Shown: piece after piece, positions 17,128-28,647 of the stretch | Numbering within the stretch: position 1 is the first letter of the stretch | Layout: the number at the start of each line of letters is the position of its first letter | Origin: Zonotrichia leucophrys gambelii | Lineage: Eukaryota; Chordata; Aves; Passeriformes; Passerellidae | Reading direction: 5' to 3' | Length of the DNA: 64,000 nucleotides | NCBI RefSeq assembly: GCF_028769735.1 | Contig: NC_088178.1 | Location: 21,216,357 to 21,280,356 of the forward strand | Position numbers and translations under genes: made by a program | Notes under the pieces: model-generated | Seen by the model: only the letters and a program-made list of their open reading frames with translations | What the model was told of the DNA's origin: nothing | The model's database searches: none

Positions 17128-20100
17128 TCATTCATCCTTGTCGGTGTCGATGGACATGCAGTTGTACACGGCGTAGCGCAGCATCTCCTCGCAGATCTTG
17201 GCCCTGGTAGAGGGAACGCCAGATCACAGCCATGATGGCCACAGAAAACCTCAGGCTTCCCTCCTGCCTGCCTGGACATCCCCCAGGGGAAGGCCTAGGG
17301 AGTCTTGATGGGAACCCCAACACCAGCTCCAGGGAGCGGGGAGCATCCCTATCCCCAGCTCAACTCACGTGGAATAGTTGGGCAAGTAGAAGCTGCAGGA
17401 GCATGTGGAGGACTGTGGCATCACGTCCCACGCTTCCGAGCTTGGGAGAAAGGAGAGTCAGACCCCAGCACAGCAACCTGACATCATGTGGGGACCCCAG
17501 CACGGCACAGGGACCCCAGGCAGGACGGACTCACTTCGACCTTTCCGGGTAGATGTTGATCTGAACTGGGAGGCGGCTCCGGCCAGTGGCAAACTTGAGG
17601 AAATGGCTGAGATCCTCTGAGGGGAAGGACAGAGCACAGGCCTCAGGGACAGATCTGTCCCAGCAAGATCTGCCTTGCAGAATCACCCCAGGAGCACGGG
17701 GCAAAGCTAAGGGATCCTCTCGGAACCCCAGGAACAGGTATGACCCCAGCTGCTTCCCAGGGAAGCACCTGGTGAGCACCCCTGGGGCACAGGGCAGGGG
17801 GAACCCCCTACCCTACCCCATCCTACTGCACATGAAGAGCAGGTAAAGGTTTGGGGTCACTCACCACTGGTGAAGTTGTTGAGTGCCTCGAAGAAATACT
17901 TGATACGGGTATCATCAGGGGGGAAGTCCTCAAACTTGACTGCAACAAAGAATGTGCAATGAATTAATTAGAAACTGCCAGCAAAGCAAAGGAAAGGAGG
18001 AGATCCTCTGCTTCTCAGCAAGCCTATGAGAGCCCCTGGCACCCCTGAGTGGGACCAGCACCTTGTGTCATGGTGGGTAGAGAAACAGAGGTCCTAGTTT
18101 GCAGAGTGGCCACTCAATTCTGCCCATAGCAGCTAAGGACCAGATGGACCAGAGCGGGGTTTGCTGCTAAACCTGAAGTATCCAGGGACCCTCCAACTAA
18201 TCCTCCCCAAGGCTCTCAGGCACCCCATGACCAGGATGCATGTGCAAGACAAGCATTATCAAGGGGATCCCCTGCCCTTGTGGAGGGCAGGGAGCAGCTC
18301 TGGGCCTGTGACTTACTGAACTTGCGCAGCTCAGCCACTGTGATCTCCGGGTCCCCACAGATCCTCCTCTCTATCTGCTGCCACGTGAGCAGGTCCAGCA
18401 CGGGCTGGGGCACCACACGGAGCAGCCCAGCACGTATGGCTGCAATCTGGGGACACAGGATGGGCTCCATGTCAACACAGTGGGTCTGAGCCCCAGGCAG
18501 CCACCTAGAGCTCTGGGGAGAGCAACCACAGGACCCCAGAAGGGACTCCCCAGGGCACACAGACATCCTGGGCATGAGATGCACAAAGAAAGCACCCAGC
18601 TGGAGCTGGCAGTCCCACAAGCACCAGGACATCTTGCCACAGGAGCAGGGTCCCCTGTGAGCCCTGGGGGACAGTGTCACCTGCTCCTTGCTCTCCTCCA
18701 GCCGAGCCTTTTGCACCAGGTGGATGAACTCCCTGCGGTCCTCGTAGCGCACAGCAGTGTTGCTGCCGTTGGGGATCAGCTCCACCACGCGCTGGTCACT
18801 CAGCATCGTCGTGTAGGTCAGCTCTCTGCCAAACATGAACTCAAAGCCTTCCTTGTCCACCCTCTCCAGCACCTCCAGCAGCTTCACCTGCAATCCAAAT
18901 AAGCAATAGCCACCACAGTGGAGCCAGAGCAGCCATAAGAGAGCACAGCGCTGCCCTGCCAGCACCCGGCCCTGCTCACCAGCTCTGAGTCCACAGTGGC
19001 AAAGTCCCTGCTCCAGCTGACCTCTTCCCCTGCCAGCTGCTTCCACACCAGCGCTGGCAAAGACAGGATCTGCCAAAAGGAGTGGACACAAGCATTCTCC
19101 TCCTGCCTCTCCCTCACTCATGGGCAGCCCCTCTGCCCTAGACAGGGGGGCCCCTGCCAAGCCCCCTCATTGGCCAGGAAGGCTCTGCTGTGCTCACCAG
19201 AAACTCCTTACTCCTCAGGGCTGCTCCCATCAGCTGCCCGATCCACTCATACTTGGGGAAGTCCTTGCAGGAGGGGTTGGGGACATACCTGTCCCTGGTG
19301 TCACTGCTGCTGTTAGCCTGTGTGAGACGCTCTTAGGACACAGAGATGTGACAAGCCCAGCATGGTCTCTCCTGCAGCCTCCCCCACATTCACCCCTCCA
19401 CCTGCCTCTCCTGCCCTTTACACCCCACCAGGAGATCTCCCAGGTACAAGCACAGCTCCCCTGCCAACAGCCCTGCAAGCATTAAGGCAGGGCTGGCACC
19501 CCAGGCCCTGCTGACTGACTCCCCTGGCCAGGACAGACAGACTGTGGGATGCCAAACCTGGTTGGAGGTGCGCACAAAGAACGGCAGGGGCACCGGGACA
19601 TCGCTGGAGCTGGGACACAGTTCCTCTGACACATCTGTCAGGCTGTCCCGAAAGCCACCACCTGCAGGGAGGGCAGAGGATGGTCAGTGCCTGACACACC
19701 TGGGCCAGACACTGAGCCACAGTATCTGGCCAAGCTGCTCCCCCCCTTGGGGCAGCAGCAGCAGCACTGGTGGGGTAGGGGAGATACAGGAATGATCTCA
19801 TGTTTGCAGAGCAGGGGGCTGCTGTTCCCAAAGCAGCTGGGACAGTGCAGGCACCCACTGAGCTGCACCCCAACACATGAGACACCAGGGGAGAGCTCTC
19901 ACCACTGTCAATGACGCCCTCAGTGACGAAATCACACTCCCACCACTGGCTGTAGGTCAGGGGCCACCTGTGGGGAAGCAACAGCCCCATGCACATTCCT
20001 CCTCTGGGCATACCAGCAGCACCTGGAATCTCCTTGCACCCTGCTCGGGGGAAGTGATACCCCACAAATATGACACTGAAGACCTACCTGTAGTCCAGAG

Positions 20101-23100
20101 GCTGATTGTTCTTGGAAGAGCTGAGGCCTTCATACAGCTGGAGAGTAGTAGAGCAGAAAGGGGATGAGATGGGGGCAAGACACCTGCTGAAGTGACAGGT
20201 ACCTGGCCCAGGGCACGGTGGTGCCGTACCTGGGTGAAGACGGCGTTCCTGCAGCTGGGGTCCAGCGCGGGGTTGGCACGGTGCTCGCGGGCCAGGAGCC
20301 GGTTGATGTAGAGCTTTGGCAGGCAGTCAGGAGCAGAGCTCTCTGAGGACTGCAGGCAGTGGGCAATGAGGGCTTCACTCTGCTTGGACAGCAGCAGGAA
20401 TGGCTTCATGCTCTAGCAAGGGACAAGCAGGGATGGTTAGAGGTCTGATCCTGCCACCACCTGCTGTCATTTCCACTCCTCAAGTCAGCCCTGGTGTCAC
20501 AGGGGATGCTCCTCCATCCCTCAGGCAATGCCAAACATGGCAGCTCTCAGCCCCTGAGCTGGTCTGTCCCCACTGGATAAGGAGGAAACACGACAGCCCC
20601 TAGAAAACCACAACTTGTGAGGAGATGCCTCTACTGGCACCATCCCAGGGAAGCCTGGCACACGCTCACCCTGAGTGCATTGAAGGTGCCGATGCTGTCC
20701 TCAGAAAGGGGGATCAGGTAACACAGGACACTTTCCAGGAGCTGGACAAACCTGGAGACAGGAGAGAAGCAGTGTGAGGCTGCAGGAGAGCAGCATTCAC
20801 CACAACCCCTGGGCACTGTGCCCCTGCCCATGGGTCCTCTCCAGCCATTGAAAGACATCAGACACCAGGGGAGCACCCGCCCTCTGTCCAAGCACTTCAT
20901 TTCATTTCCCCCAAAAAAATGCTGCAAACAAGAGCAGCCCAACCAAGGTTCTACACAGCAGCTGAATCACTGCAGAGGGTCTCTGTGGGGCCAGTGCTGA
21001 CCCCAGCCTGGGACTGCCCTGCAGGTCAAGGCACGTTGCCTTTTGGGACTGAGATCGCTGTAGGAATTGTGGCCTCCCTGTGCTGTACCTCTGGATGAGC
21101 ACAGCTCGCCGGTACAGCACGTCAGCTTCCACCCTTTCCAGGAGAGGGTAGCGAACCAGCCGGGCTGGCTGGAACATGCCAGCATTCAGGATCAGGTCCC
21201 ACTCCCAGAAGGACACGATCTTAATCCCCTGCAGACGGACGTTGTACCCTTGGGCTGCCGAGAAAGAACAGTGACGCTGTGTGTGCTGCAGCCAGCATGG
21301 CCCCCATGCTGCAGCGAGAGGGGAGGTGCCCCCAGCACCTGCAGCATCTCATATGAAGCTCATTCCTCAGCCTCCCCACCAAGGGATCCCAAAAAGCAGC
21401 AAGTGTGGTAGGAAGAGCCGCAGGGTCAGGACTAGCTGCGGGTTTAGGGCCAGGGCTGGCAGGCACAGTGTGGGTGCACAGGCTCACCCCGGCACTCCAG
21501 GAAGCGGATCTCCAGCACGGGCACGTGGGTTTTCATGTCACGGAGGATGCAGATGTTCTGGTAGCTGTTCCTGCACACGGCATGGAGGGAGATGGCAGAG
21601 CCATGAGGCACAGACAGTGGTGAGGTGGCCAGCGAGGCACAGGCCACTCTGGCTCCCCAGCCAAAGATGTGCTTCTACCCATGCAAAAGCCCCCACACCT
21701 CACCAGGGCTGTGGCAGGAGGTGCCCAAGCAGAGAAGAGGCTGTCAGAGGCACAGAGACGTTCTGGAGGAGGTGGAAGCCGCATCCAAAAAGCCAGAAAA
21801 GAGCACAAATTCAAAGCAGTACAGAAAGACAAGGCGGCTGAGAACATGTCACTGTTCTTGGGGATCCCAGCACATCTCACAAGGGCAGAACCATCCTTCA
21901 AGCAGAGTTGGTCATGCAAGGGTGGTGTGTTTTTGAAAGAAACAGGGATTTGTGGAAATGAGCAATTTACTAAGTGTATTTTCAACGCCTTGTCAAGGTC
22001 CCATCAAAGTCCTGTGAGCCCATGGGGAAAAAACACTGCAAGCATTCAAATGAAGTGTTGGCTCCTGCCACTACAAAGGACACCTCTGCAGTCTCATGGG
22101 TGCTTCTTCAGAGACAGATTTCACTGCTCAGCCAGAGAACATCAAACAGGCACGTTTTGAGGGAAGGCTAGGGAGACCTTTGCACACCTATGTAAGCCCC
22201 TGAATGCTTTGAGAAGGGTGTTCAGGGCCCGGGTGAAGATGGAGAGGTGAAGCACCCAGGACTTCTTGGCAACAGCATGGCAGAGATGCTCAGGAAGGTG
22301 GCAGCAGTGGTGTGTGCTCCAGAAGTGAGGAGGAAGAGGCAGAAAGACCACCAAAGTCACCAGGCAGAAGGAAGCACACTGCAGACCAGCTGCTGCAGCG
22401 TGGGTGAGGAGCAGGAGAGGAGATTAAGGCACTTGACTGGCACATGGAAGCAAGGGACCACCACACTTGTGGGAGCAGATGTAGCCTGCACCCAGGGAGT
22501 TCCAACCCTCGGAGAGCCACTGTCACTGGCAAGTCACTTGGAACCAACCCCAGCCCCATCCTTAATATCTGCTCAAGACATAGGGACAGCTCAGGAGTTT
22601 GGCACAAGCTGGGAACAGGCTGCTCCCCACTCATTACTCACTCGTTAATTAGGACTGTTCTCAGGTGCTGCAGCCTGCTTAGTGTTCCCCCATACACAGC
22701 CACTCGCCTGGGTATATGGGAGTTGGACTGCCCATCCAGCATCAGCCACAGCCTCCTGGGGGTGAGAAGTGCAAGAAACAGCATTGTCCTCCCCTCATGA
22801 GCTGCCTGAATCCAGAGGTGCCCCCAGAGTTGTCCCAGGCCTGGGACGAGGCTGTGGCTTCCTGGGGTGCCTTTGGCAGCAGCTGTCCCCCACCTCAACC
22901 CCACACCCCAAGGTGCAGCAGGGGGGAAAGCTGGGTTGAAGAGGAAGATGGTGCTTTGCCCTGCACCCTGTCCTTCCCTGGCACAGCTGTTGGCATGGAG
23001 GGACACCCCAAGGTCTCACTTGACAATGGCTCCTTTCTTCATGTTGAGCCGCACCCAGTGCTGCCCCGGGGGCCCGTTGCTCTCCCAGAAGGTGTGTGTC

Positions 23101-25244
23101 AGGTTGTCTGTCAGATGGGCTGCAGTACAATCCTCCTGCAAGTGAGCAGAGGGAGGGAGATGAGCATCCTTGGACACGCCATGGCCTCCTCTTAGATGTG
23201 TTCTGTGGGTCCAAAGGAGGTCAGTAACAGGCCAGCCCCTTGTTTTGCTAGGCTGTGGGTGGATGGTGGCTCCCTGACATCGCAAACTGGGTATTGCTGT
23301 GGACCCCCAGTGCCCCAGAGACACAATGGGGTTTTCACCCCAACACCCAACTCCCAACAGCTTTGCTAGAGCAGCAAAACCCCCCCAACCATGCCCTGCC
23401 TTGCAGAGGGGACAACCACAGCTGGCCACTCCACCCACATCTGTGCTGATGCTCACGTGTCTTGTGCTGCTTTGAGGCTGCAGAGGAGCCCGCTACGCAC
23501 CGCATGTGAGGAGACCTCGATGCTGTTGATGTGCTCCTTGACGCAGTCCGCACTCTGCAGCTTCTTCTCGCTGTGATCATACAGGAAGCGCCCCAGCTCC
23601 ATGTCATGCTCATAGGTCCAGCCTGGAGGCACGGACCTGCAGGGAGTCTCTGTGTTAACAGGATGAGAAGACGACCAGGCTGCACCCCAAACCTGCCCAC
23701 CAGCAGTGTGCAGGAGCCCCAGCCCCAGCTGAGACTGGCTGCAGGGTCTCATGGCCACCAAACTGACATGGTGCCAGGCCACTGTGCTGCAGCAGACAGA
23801 TGGCACGGCTCTATCTCATCATCAGCACACCAGGTATTAATGGCCACTCCAAGCCAGTGGAATAGCAGTACACAGTCACTCCAATGGTCTATGGAGCAAA
23901 GGCCATCTTCACTTGAGCAGTGCTGAGGTACCAATGTAAAAGGCATCTCGTGGCACTCATCCTCCCCCCTCCAGACCCTGAAGCCAGTCTTGGTCCTGCA
24001 GGCATGTCCAGGACCTGGCCAGCAGCCCCTCAGGATGCTGCAATCCTGCTCTAGGAGACGCATTCATACCGAAACTTCTGCACAGCAGCCTCATCCTGCT
24101 CTATGAGCCTGGGCATCTCTCCAAGGCGTATGGAGTACGTCAGATCCACCACTTGTTCCCAGCTGGAGCAGCAGAGGCAGAGGAGTCACACAATGGAAAA
24201 GATGTGTCAGTGCTCAGTGTGTCCATTACTGCCTTAGCCTGAAGTGTAGTCAGCAGCAGTGGGGCACTGGGGGTGACACCCAGGAACAGCTGTGGGAACG
24301 GTGAGTGTCCCTGCACCCGAGTACAGTCTGGGACAGAGCAGGGGAATCCCGCCCTGCACATGACCTTCCATCAGGAAAATAAAATTTGAGCTCTCTGATT
24401 GCTGCACAGCCTCTGTGTCATTTAGGCTCAGCCCAAATTCAAATGACTCAGAAGATTATGACAATACCCCTGGTATCATCTTTATTCTGTGCAGGCGCTG
24501 CCACAAGCAAACAGGATTAATCTACAAGAAGCACCCATCTGCCCGCAGGTGCTCGGTGGGGACGGGTCCCACCTGCGCTGGGGGGAGTGAGCGGGCTGTG
24601 CCCAAGGGATTTGGGATGATTGGGTTGCATGTCCTCTGTGGGGACCGGTCACACGCGTTTCCAGCGCCCAGAGCCCAGTTCCTGCCCGGGGCCATACCTG
24701 ACAGCAGGTTTGTAATCAACGCCCAGCGTTTGGTGCTGACACTGGATCCTCTCCACGGAGTCAACCGGGACTAATTTATCTCCTCCCTCTCCGAACCTCT
24801 GCGCCAGGACCCAGCCCTCCGCCAAGCCACGGGTGCTCGCGTACTCCTCCAGCTGCTCCTGAAGGCACATCCCGTCCTGTCACCGCCGTGGGGACCCGGC
24901 ATGCCCGGCGGGTTCCCGGCGCCCCCCCCCGTTACCTTGCTGAGCTTGACCCAGAGCCCGGCGCTGTTGCAGTACTCCTCACCGCTGGCGCGCAGGCAGC
25001 CACCCTTCCGCACCTCGATCATGGCGGCTCTGCCGCCCCGCGCCGGCCCCGGGCTGTCCCACACGCTGAGCAGGCTGCGGGCGGCGGCGGCCGCGGGGTC
25101 CTTGCAGATCTTGTACTGCACCTCCCGCGGCACGTAGCAGAGCGCGGCGGGCAGCGCCCGGGCACGGCGGAAGCACTCGCTGCACTGCAGCAGGAACCGC
25201 AGCCGGCCCAGCACCTGGTGCGGCGCCTCCCCGCCCGCCTTCAT
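17128..25244 (-). CDS. HECTD3: HECTD3-like E3 ubiquitin ligase, diverged tandem copy (HECTD3-A)
   Basis: Complete 21-exon gene, 837 codons plus stop. Exons in transcript order: 24936..25244, 24698..24858, 24070..24162, 23501..23636, 23020..23135, 22642..22755, 21488..21570, 21089..21254, 20670..20751, 20230..20412, 20088..20137, 19903..19967, 19558..19661, 19198..19317, 18980..19069, 18681..18887, 18317..18446, 17865..17939, 17535..17616, 17369..17440, 17128..17203. Every intron is GT-AG, and every phase and exon length matches HECTD3-B except exon 1 (-18 nt), exon 11 (-3 nt) and exon 21 (-9 nt). The family is a cytosolic HECT-type ubiquitin ligase with an N-terminal DOC (APC10-like) domain, here roughly residues 200-380 with the FWES and GQHWVRL motifs, and a C-terminal HECT domain. 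The catalytic cysteine is kept (Cys802, context [14 protein letters not shown]). The protein is clearly more diverged than copy B: DOC exon 6 shares roughly 45% of residues with B. The C-terminus ends IDTDKDE, without the MSPWEE end of B. No frameshift or stop is present, so it appears to be a selected gene rather than a pseudogene. Expression and substrate are unknown. Confidence 0.88.
18668..18824. other. Exon-16 block nearly identical to HECTD3-B (conversion tract)
   Basis: This 157-bp block, covering the last few intron 16 bases and most of exon 16, differs from 32047..32203 in HECTD3-B at only three positions. Sequence on both sides diverges sharply. It encodes the [20 protein letters not shown] to [13 protein letters not shown] part of the HECT domain. 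Confidence 0.85.
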
Positions 25245-25270
25245 CGCGCTCCGGGCACCGGCTCCGCGCC
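24936..25270. other. Exon-1 block nearly identical to HECTD3-B (conversion tract)
   Basis: All of HECTD3-A exon 1 and about 26 bases of 5' leader match 39649..40001 of HECTD3-B, with about four substitutions and two 9-nt indels. Similarity stops abruptly upstream of the leader and within a few bases of the intron 1 donor. Confidence 0.85.
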
Positions 25271-25520
25271 GCTGCGCTGCGCCCCGGGCTGTCCCGACCG
25301 TGCCCCGACCGTGCCCGCCCGGGAGTGCCCGCCGGGCCGGGGCGCCTCCGGCGGGGCCGCCGTGCCCGCCTCCCTGCGGCGCCGCCCCGCCTCGGGCAGC
25401 GCTCACTTCGCAGCTGCCGCGTCCACGCCAGGCGGGCGCCGCTCCGCCCGTGCCCCGGGCACGCCCCAGCGCTTCTTCATCACTCTCGGGCCGCAGGCGC
25501 TCCCGTCTCCAGTTCCGGGC
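25245..25520 (-). promoter_or_regulatory. HECTD3-A CpG-island promoter
   Basis: Very GC- and CpG-rich sequence upstream of the HECTD3-A start codon. Unlike the HECTD3-B promoter it has no divergent gene on its other side and lacks the array of ATGGCGGC boxes. Apart from about 26 bases next to the ATG it is not similar to the copy-B promoter. No TATA box was seen. Confidence 0.55.
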
Positions 25521-28389
25521 CCCCTTTGCCAAAATGTGACTGTTACGCCCACTTCAGCATCTGCTCTGTCCCGCCCTCCAACATCTCTGTCATTGCCTGC
25601 GTTCCGACAAGCAGAGAGGGAGTCCTGTGCCATCAGGGCACAGGGCTACATCTCCAGCCTGGATAGGGAAAAGAGGTTAGTGGGGATTCTGGTATGGGAG
25701 AGCCAGCTTCTGGCTGTTATATCCCTGCCCTGGGCAGGTGGAGGTGCTCCAAGCACTGCTGGGGAGGAGGACAGGCTTCCCTGCCCAGAACAGCTTTATC
25801 CCCGGTGGCAGAGGCATCCTGGCAGCAGGAGTGAGGCCATTACCCCCAAAAGCACCCAACCCCACCTCCCCCACCCTGCCCTGAACATGGGGTGTGCCAC
25901 CCCGTGTCATGGCTGCTTGTTGCATTCCACAGCAAGGCGATGGCAGAGAGCAACTCAGCTCCACCCCATGCTACCTTAATTTCTTCAGGTTGGGCACAAA
26001 GGGCTGAGTTGAAGGATCATGAAACAAGCAGATGGCAGAGCTCAAAGGTTCCCTGGTGCCTGCCTGCTCTCCTGGCAGGTCAGAGTCCAGCTCCATCCCT
26101 CTCTGCAAAGGCACAGTGCAGAGAGATCCAGCAGCTGTTCATCCCTGCATTGTCACCTGTTGAACAGCAATGGCCACCTGCCTTGCCATGAACCACGATG
26201 CAGAAGAAATGCAGACTTGGGCCTTGCTTTTACCTGCAGTAACTATAGCCAGGAGGGTCCTGGGCCCTCCTTCTGCAGCCAGTCACCCTGTACCACTGGT
26301 TTGCAGAGCTGCTGTAAAGGGTTAAGCCAGTTAGTACTCTGAGTCACCTGTGTGACACTACTTTGTGTGCAAGACATGGCAGGGCCAATTTCTGCTTCAC
26401 CTTCAGCTGCCTCTCACAACACCAGTCTTCATTGCTGCTTAGAATCACAGAATCATTTAGGCTGGAAAAGACCTCTAAGTTCATAGAGTCCAACTGCTAA
26501 CCCAGCACTGCCATGTTTATGACTAAACCATGTCCCCAAGTGTCACATCCACTATTTAACCCAACAGAAGGACACAGGAGCCCCAGGCAGACCTGAGAAA
26601 TCATCAGGAAGGCCAGGAGCAGTTAGTTCATTCATTTTATTCTAGATCCTACACGAGGCAGGGAACAGACAGAACCTGTCAAACTACTAAGAGTTTGTCA
26701 TACTCCAGGGTAGCAGTAGCATAACAAGAACAGCTAACTACATGTGCGTTATTGATCACCTGACACTATTCTATCACAATCCAGCAAGTTGAAGGCAGGA
26801 GAGAGTGAGTGGTTACATGGCATCAGAGCCATGATGGCATCACTCCTTCCCCCAGCTCACCCCTACTCACCCTGTAGAGCTGCATCTCTGGCACATGGAG
26901 ATGCTCCTCAGCAGCACAGAGACACCAGCACCTTCCTTAGGATGGCACTGGCTTGAAAATCGATCTCCACTGATTTGAGACGGGTTCTTGGGGCGAGGAC
27001 ATGCAGCTGCTGCTTCCTGATAATTGGGACTCTTGCCCCAGGCCACATGCAGCAGGACTCCAGGGCAGGGGCACTTGATTTGTGCCTTGTCAAACACAAC
27101 AGAAGAGAGTTCCTACCCACAGCTTTAGAGATCAGAGAAGAAACAGGACCCAGCACTGACCTAACACCTATTTTGGGCCCCAAGATTGGCCAGAGTTGAG
27201 CTAGACTGACCTCTTCCACAATCTGCTGGGCTGTCACAGCAGACATTCAGTTTGTGATTGGCTTTAAAACGCTGCAGATGAGAGGATCATGCAGAGGACA
27301 TCCAGGTCACTCCCAGCTCCTTCTTCCCAGCTTACCTTTGCACAGCAAACTCAACAGCACAATCAGTGTGTTATCTTGGCATTGTTCCACAGCTGCCATG
27401 TTTTTCCAGACCCTCTGACCATGCACCAAACAAACTCACTGCTGCAATGGGCTCCTCTCCCTACTAGAGGGGCTTTCACAGGTCTCTCACCCCAGTACAC
27501 CACCACAGCGGCAACTGCTGCAGTTCTCCAACATGTGTATGGTGATAACACAAAATAGACAGTAAAACAATGGTTTATATGGTAAAAAAAATGGTTTTCT
27601 CAGTATGCTTGTAGGAGTTAAATCCAGATCATCCTGGGTGATTCCCTTTCTGCTAGGGCCAGAGTCCTGTTACTACAAGTATCTTTTAAACAGAAATCCC
27701 TGACACCAGCTAGATCCTCTCCCCAGAGTCCAGCAAGCCCTTGGGCAGGACACACTGGCAGGAAGTAAGAGGTCTCAGATGCTAAACGACCTTGCTGGAA
27801 GGAAGAGTAGAGAAATGCAGGAAATGTGGGAAAAAACTACTTGATAACTCCATAGTCATCAAGTGCTTCAGGTTAGGGAGGGCCTAGATCTAAACCCAGC
27901 AGGATGAGACTGGAAGGTTGATCACCAGTGCCCAGGGCTGTACAAGAAGTCTTGAGCATCTCCAAAGACAGAGGTGCCACAATGCTTCTAGGGAAGGATC
28001 CCACCACTTCAGCCAGGTTCTGCTCTCTGTGTTGCCTTGCACAGCAGCCCTCTCTTCATCATGGAAGGCTGGAGCTGTGTATGTGGATAATGAGAGGGAA
28101 CAGAGCTGTCTAAACACATCTCAGTGAGAAACCTGAAGTGTTCTGGGTATATGTCTGTAATAGCCTCAGCTACTCTCCTTCAGCTGCAGTTGCTTCCAAG
28201 GGTAGGGGAGCCAGAGGTGCTTGTTCCCCTAAAACTGATCACCCCAAGCAGCCCTAGCTGGCTCCTAACCTGCCCATTCCAGCAGGTGACATCAGCTCAC
28301 CCTCCATCAAAGACTAGGGCCATCCTATCCATCCCACCCTGAACTACTTATCAACCAACCCCTGCCCAGCAATAAAGAGAGGGGTCTAT
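25521..28389. other. Intergenic region between HECTD3 copies, left part
   Basis: No recognisable protein-coding exon in this 2.9-kb stretch. It holds one short CR1 tail. On the minus strand a short open segment around 27,215-27,273 ends in a GTCAGT donor-like site, and an AATAAA lies near 26,635, but this is too weak to call a gene. I saw no remnant of UROD or EIF2B3 that would mark a larger duplicated unit. Confidence 0.5.
26441..26556 (-). repeat. CR1 LINE 3' tail fragment
   Basis: The plus strand reads agaatcacagaatcatttag followed by the typical CR1 3' end (ggctggaaaagacctctaag). Sense is the minus strand. The fragment is strongly truncated. Confidence 0.88.
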
Positions 28390-28395
28390 TTTATT
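28390..28395 (-). terminator. AATAAA downstream of unrecognised terminal exon
   Basis: Minus-strand AATAAA about 250 bases after the TGA at 28648-28650 that closes an exon-like open segment. It would serve as that transcript's polyadenylation signal if the gene is real. Confidence 0.35.
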
Positions 28396-28647
28396 GCTGC
28401 TTATAATTCTGCTCAGTTAATAACGTGGCCTCCTGCTGATGTCCGGTAGAGGTAAGAGGACAAGGTTGGAAAAAAGCAGTATCAATTCCATCCCAATGTC
28501 AGTCCCTTTTCAGATGGCTTATTTCAAATCCCAGCTCACTGCTGCAGGCTTCTTCCTCAACACTCCTGACTGAGGGCAGGGCAGCAGATCAAAGTCCTTT
28601 CACCAGCTTACTCATGCCCATTTAAAACAGACACCCTAGGAAGTGAC

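Noticed and set aside
17128..25244. HECTD3-A as a decaying pseudogene
   Set aside because: All 21 exons have GT-AG borders, closing phases, no stops, and only three in-frame length changes; the catalytic cysteine is kept.
24888..25979. 363-codon open frame on the plus strand across the HECTD3-A first exon
   Set aside because: It is antisense to a GC-rich coding exon and CpG island, where stop codons are rare. The sequence is Pro/Arg/Ala-rich with no family similarity, and the sister frame at 39472-40068 over copy B behaves the same way.
27200..27280. Extra exon-like segment on the minus strand (LQRFKANHKLNVCCDSPADC)
   Set aside because: It is short, has a weak acceptor and a non-standard GTCAGT donor, and cannot be linked to neighbouring segments.
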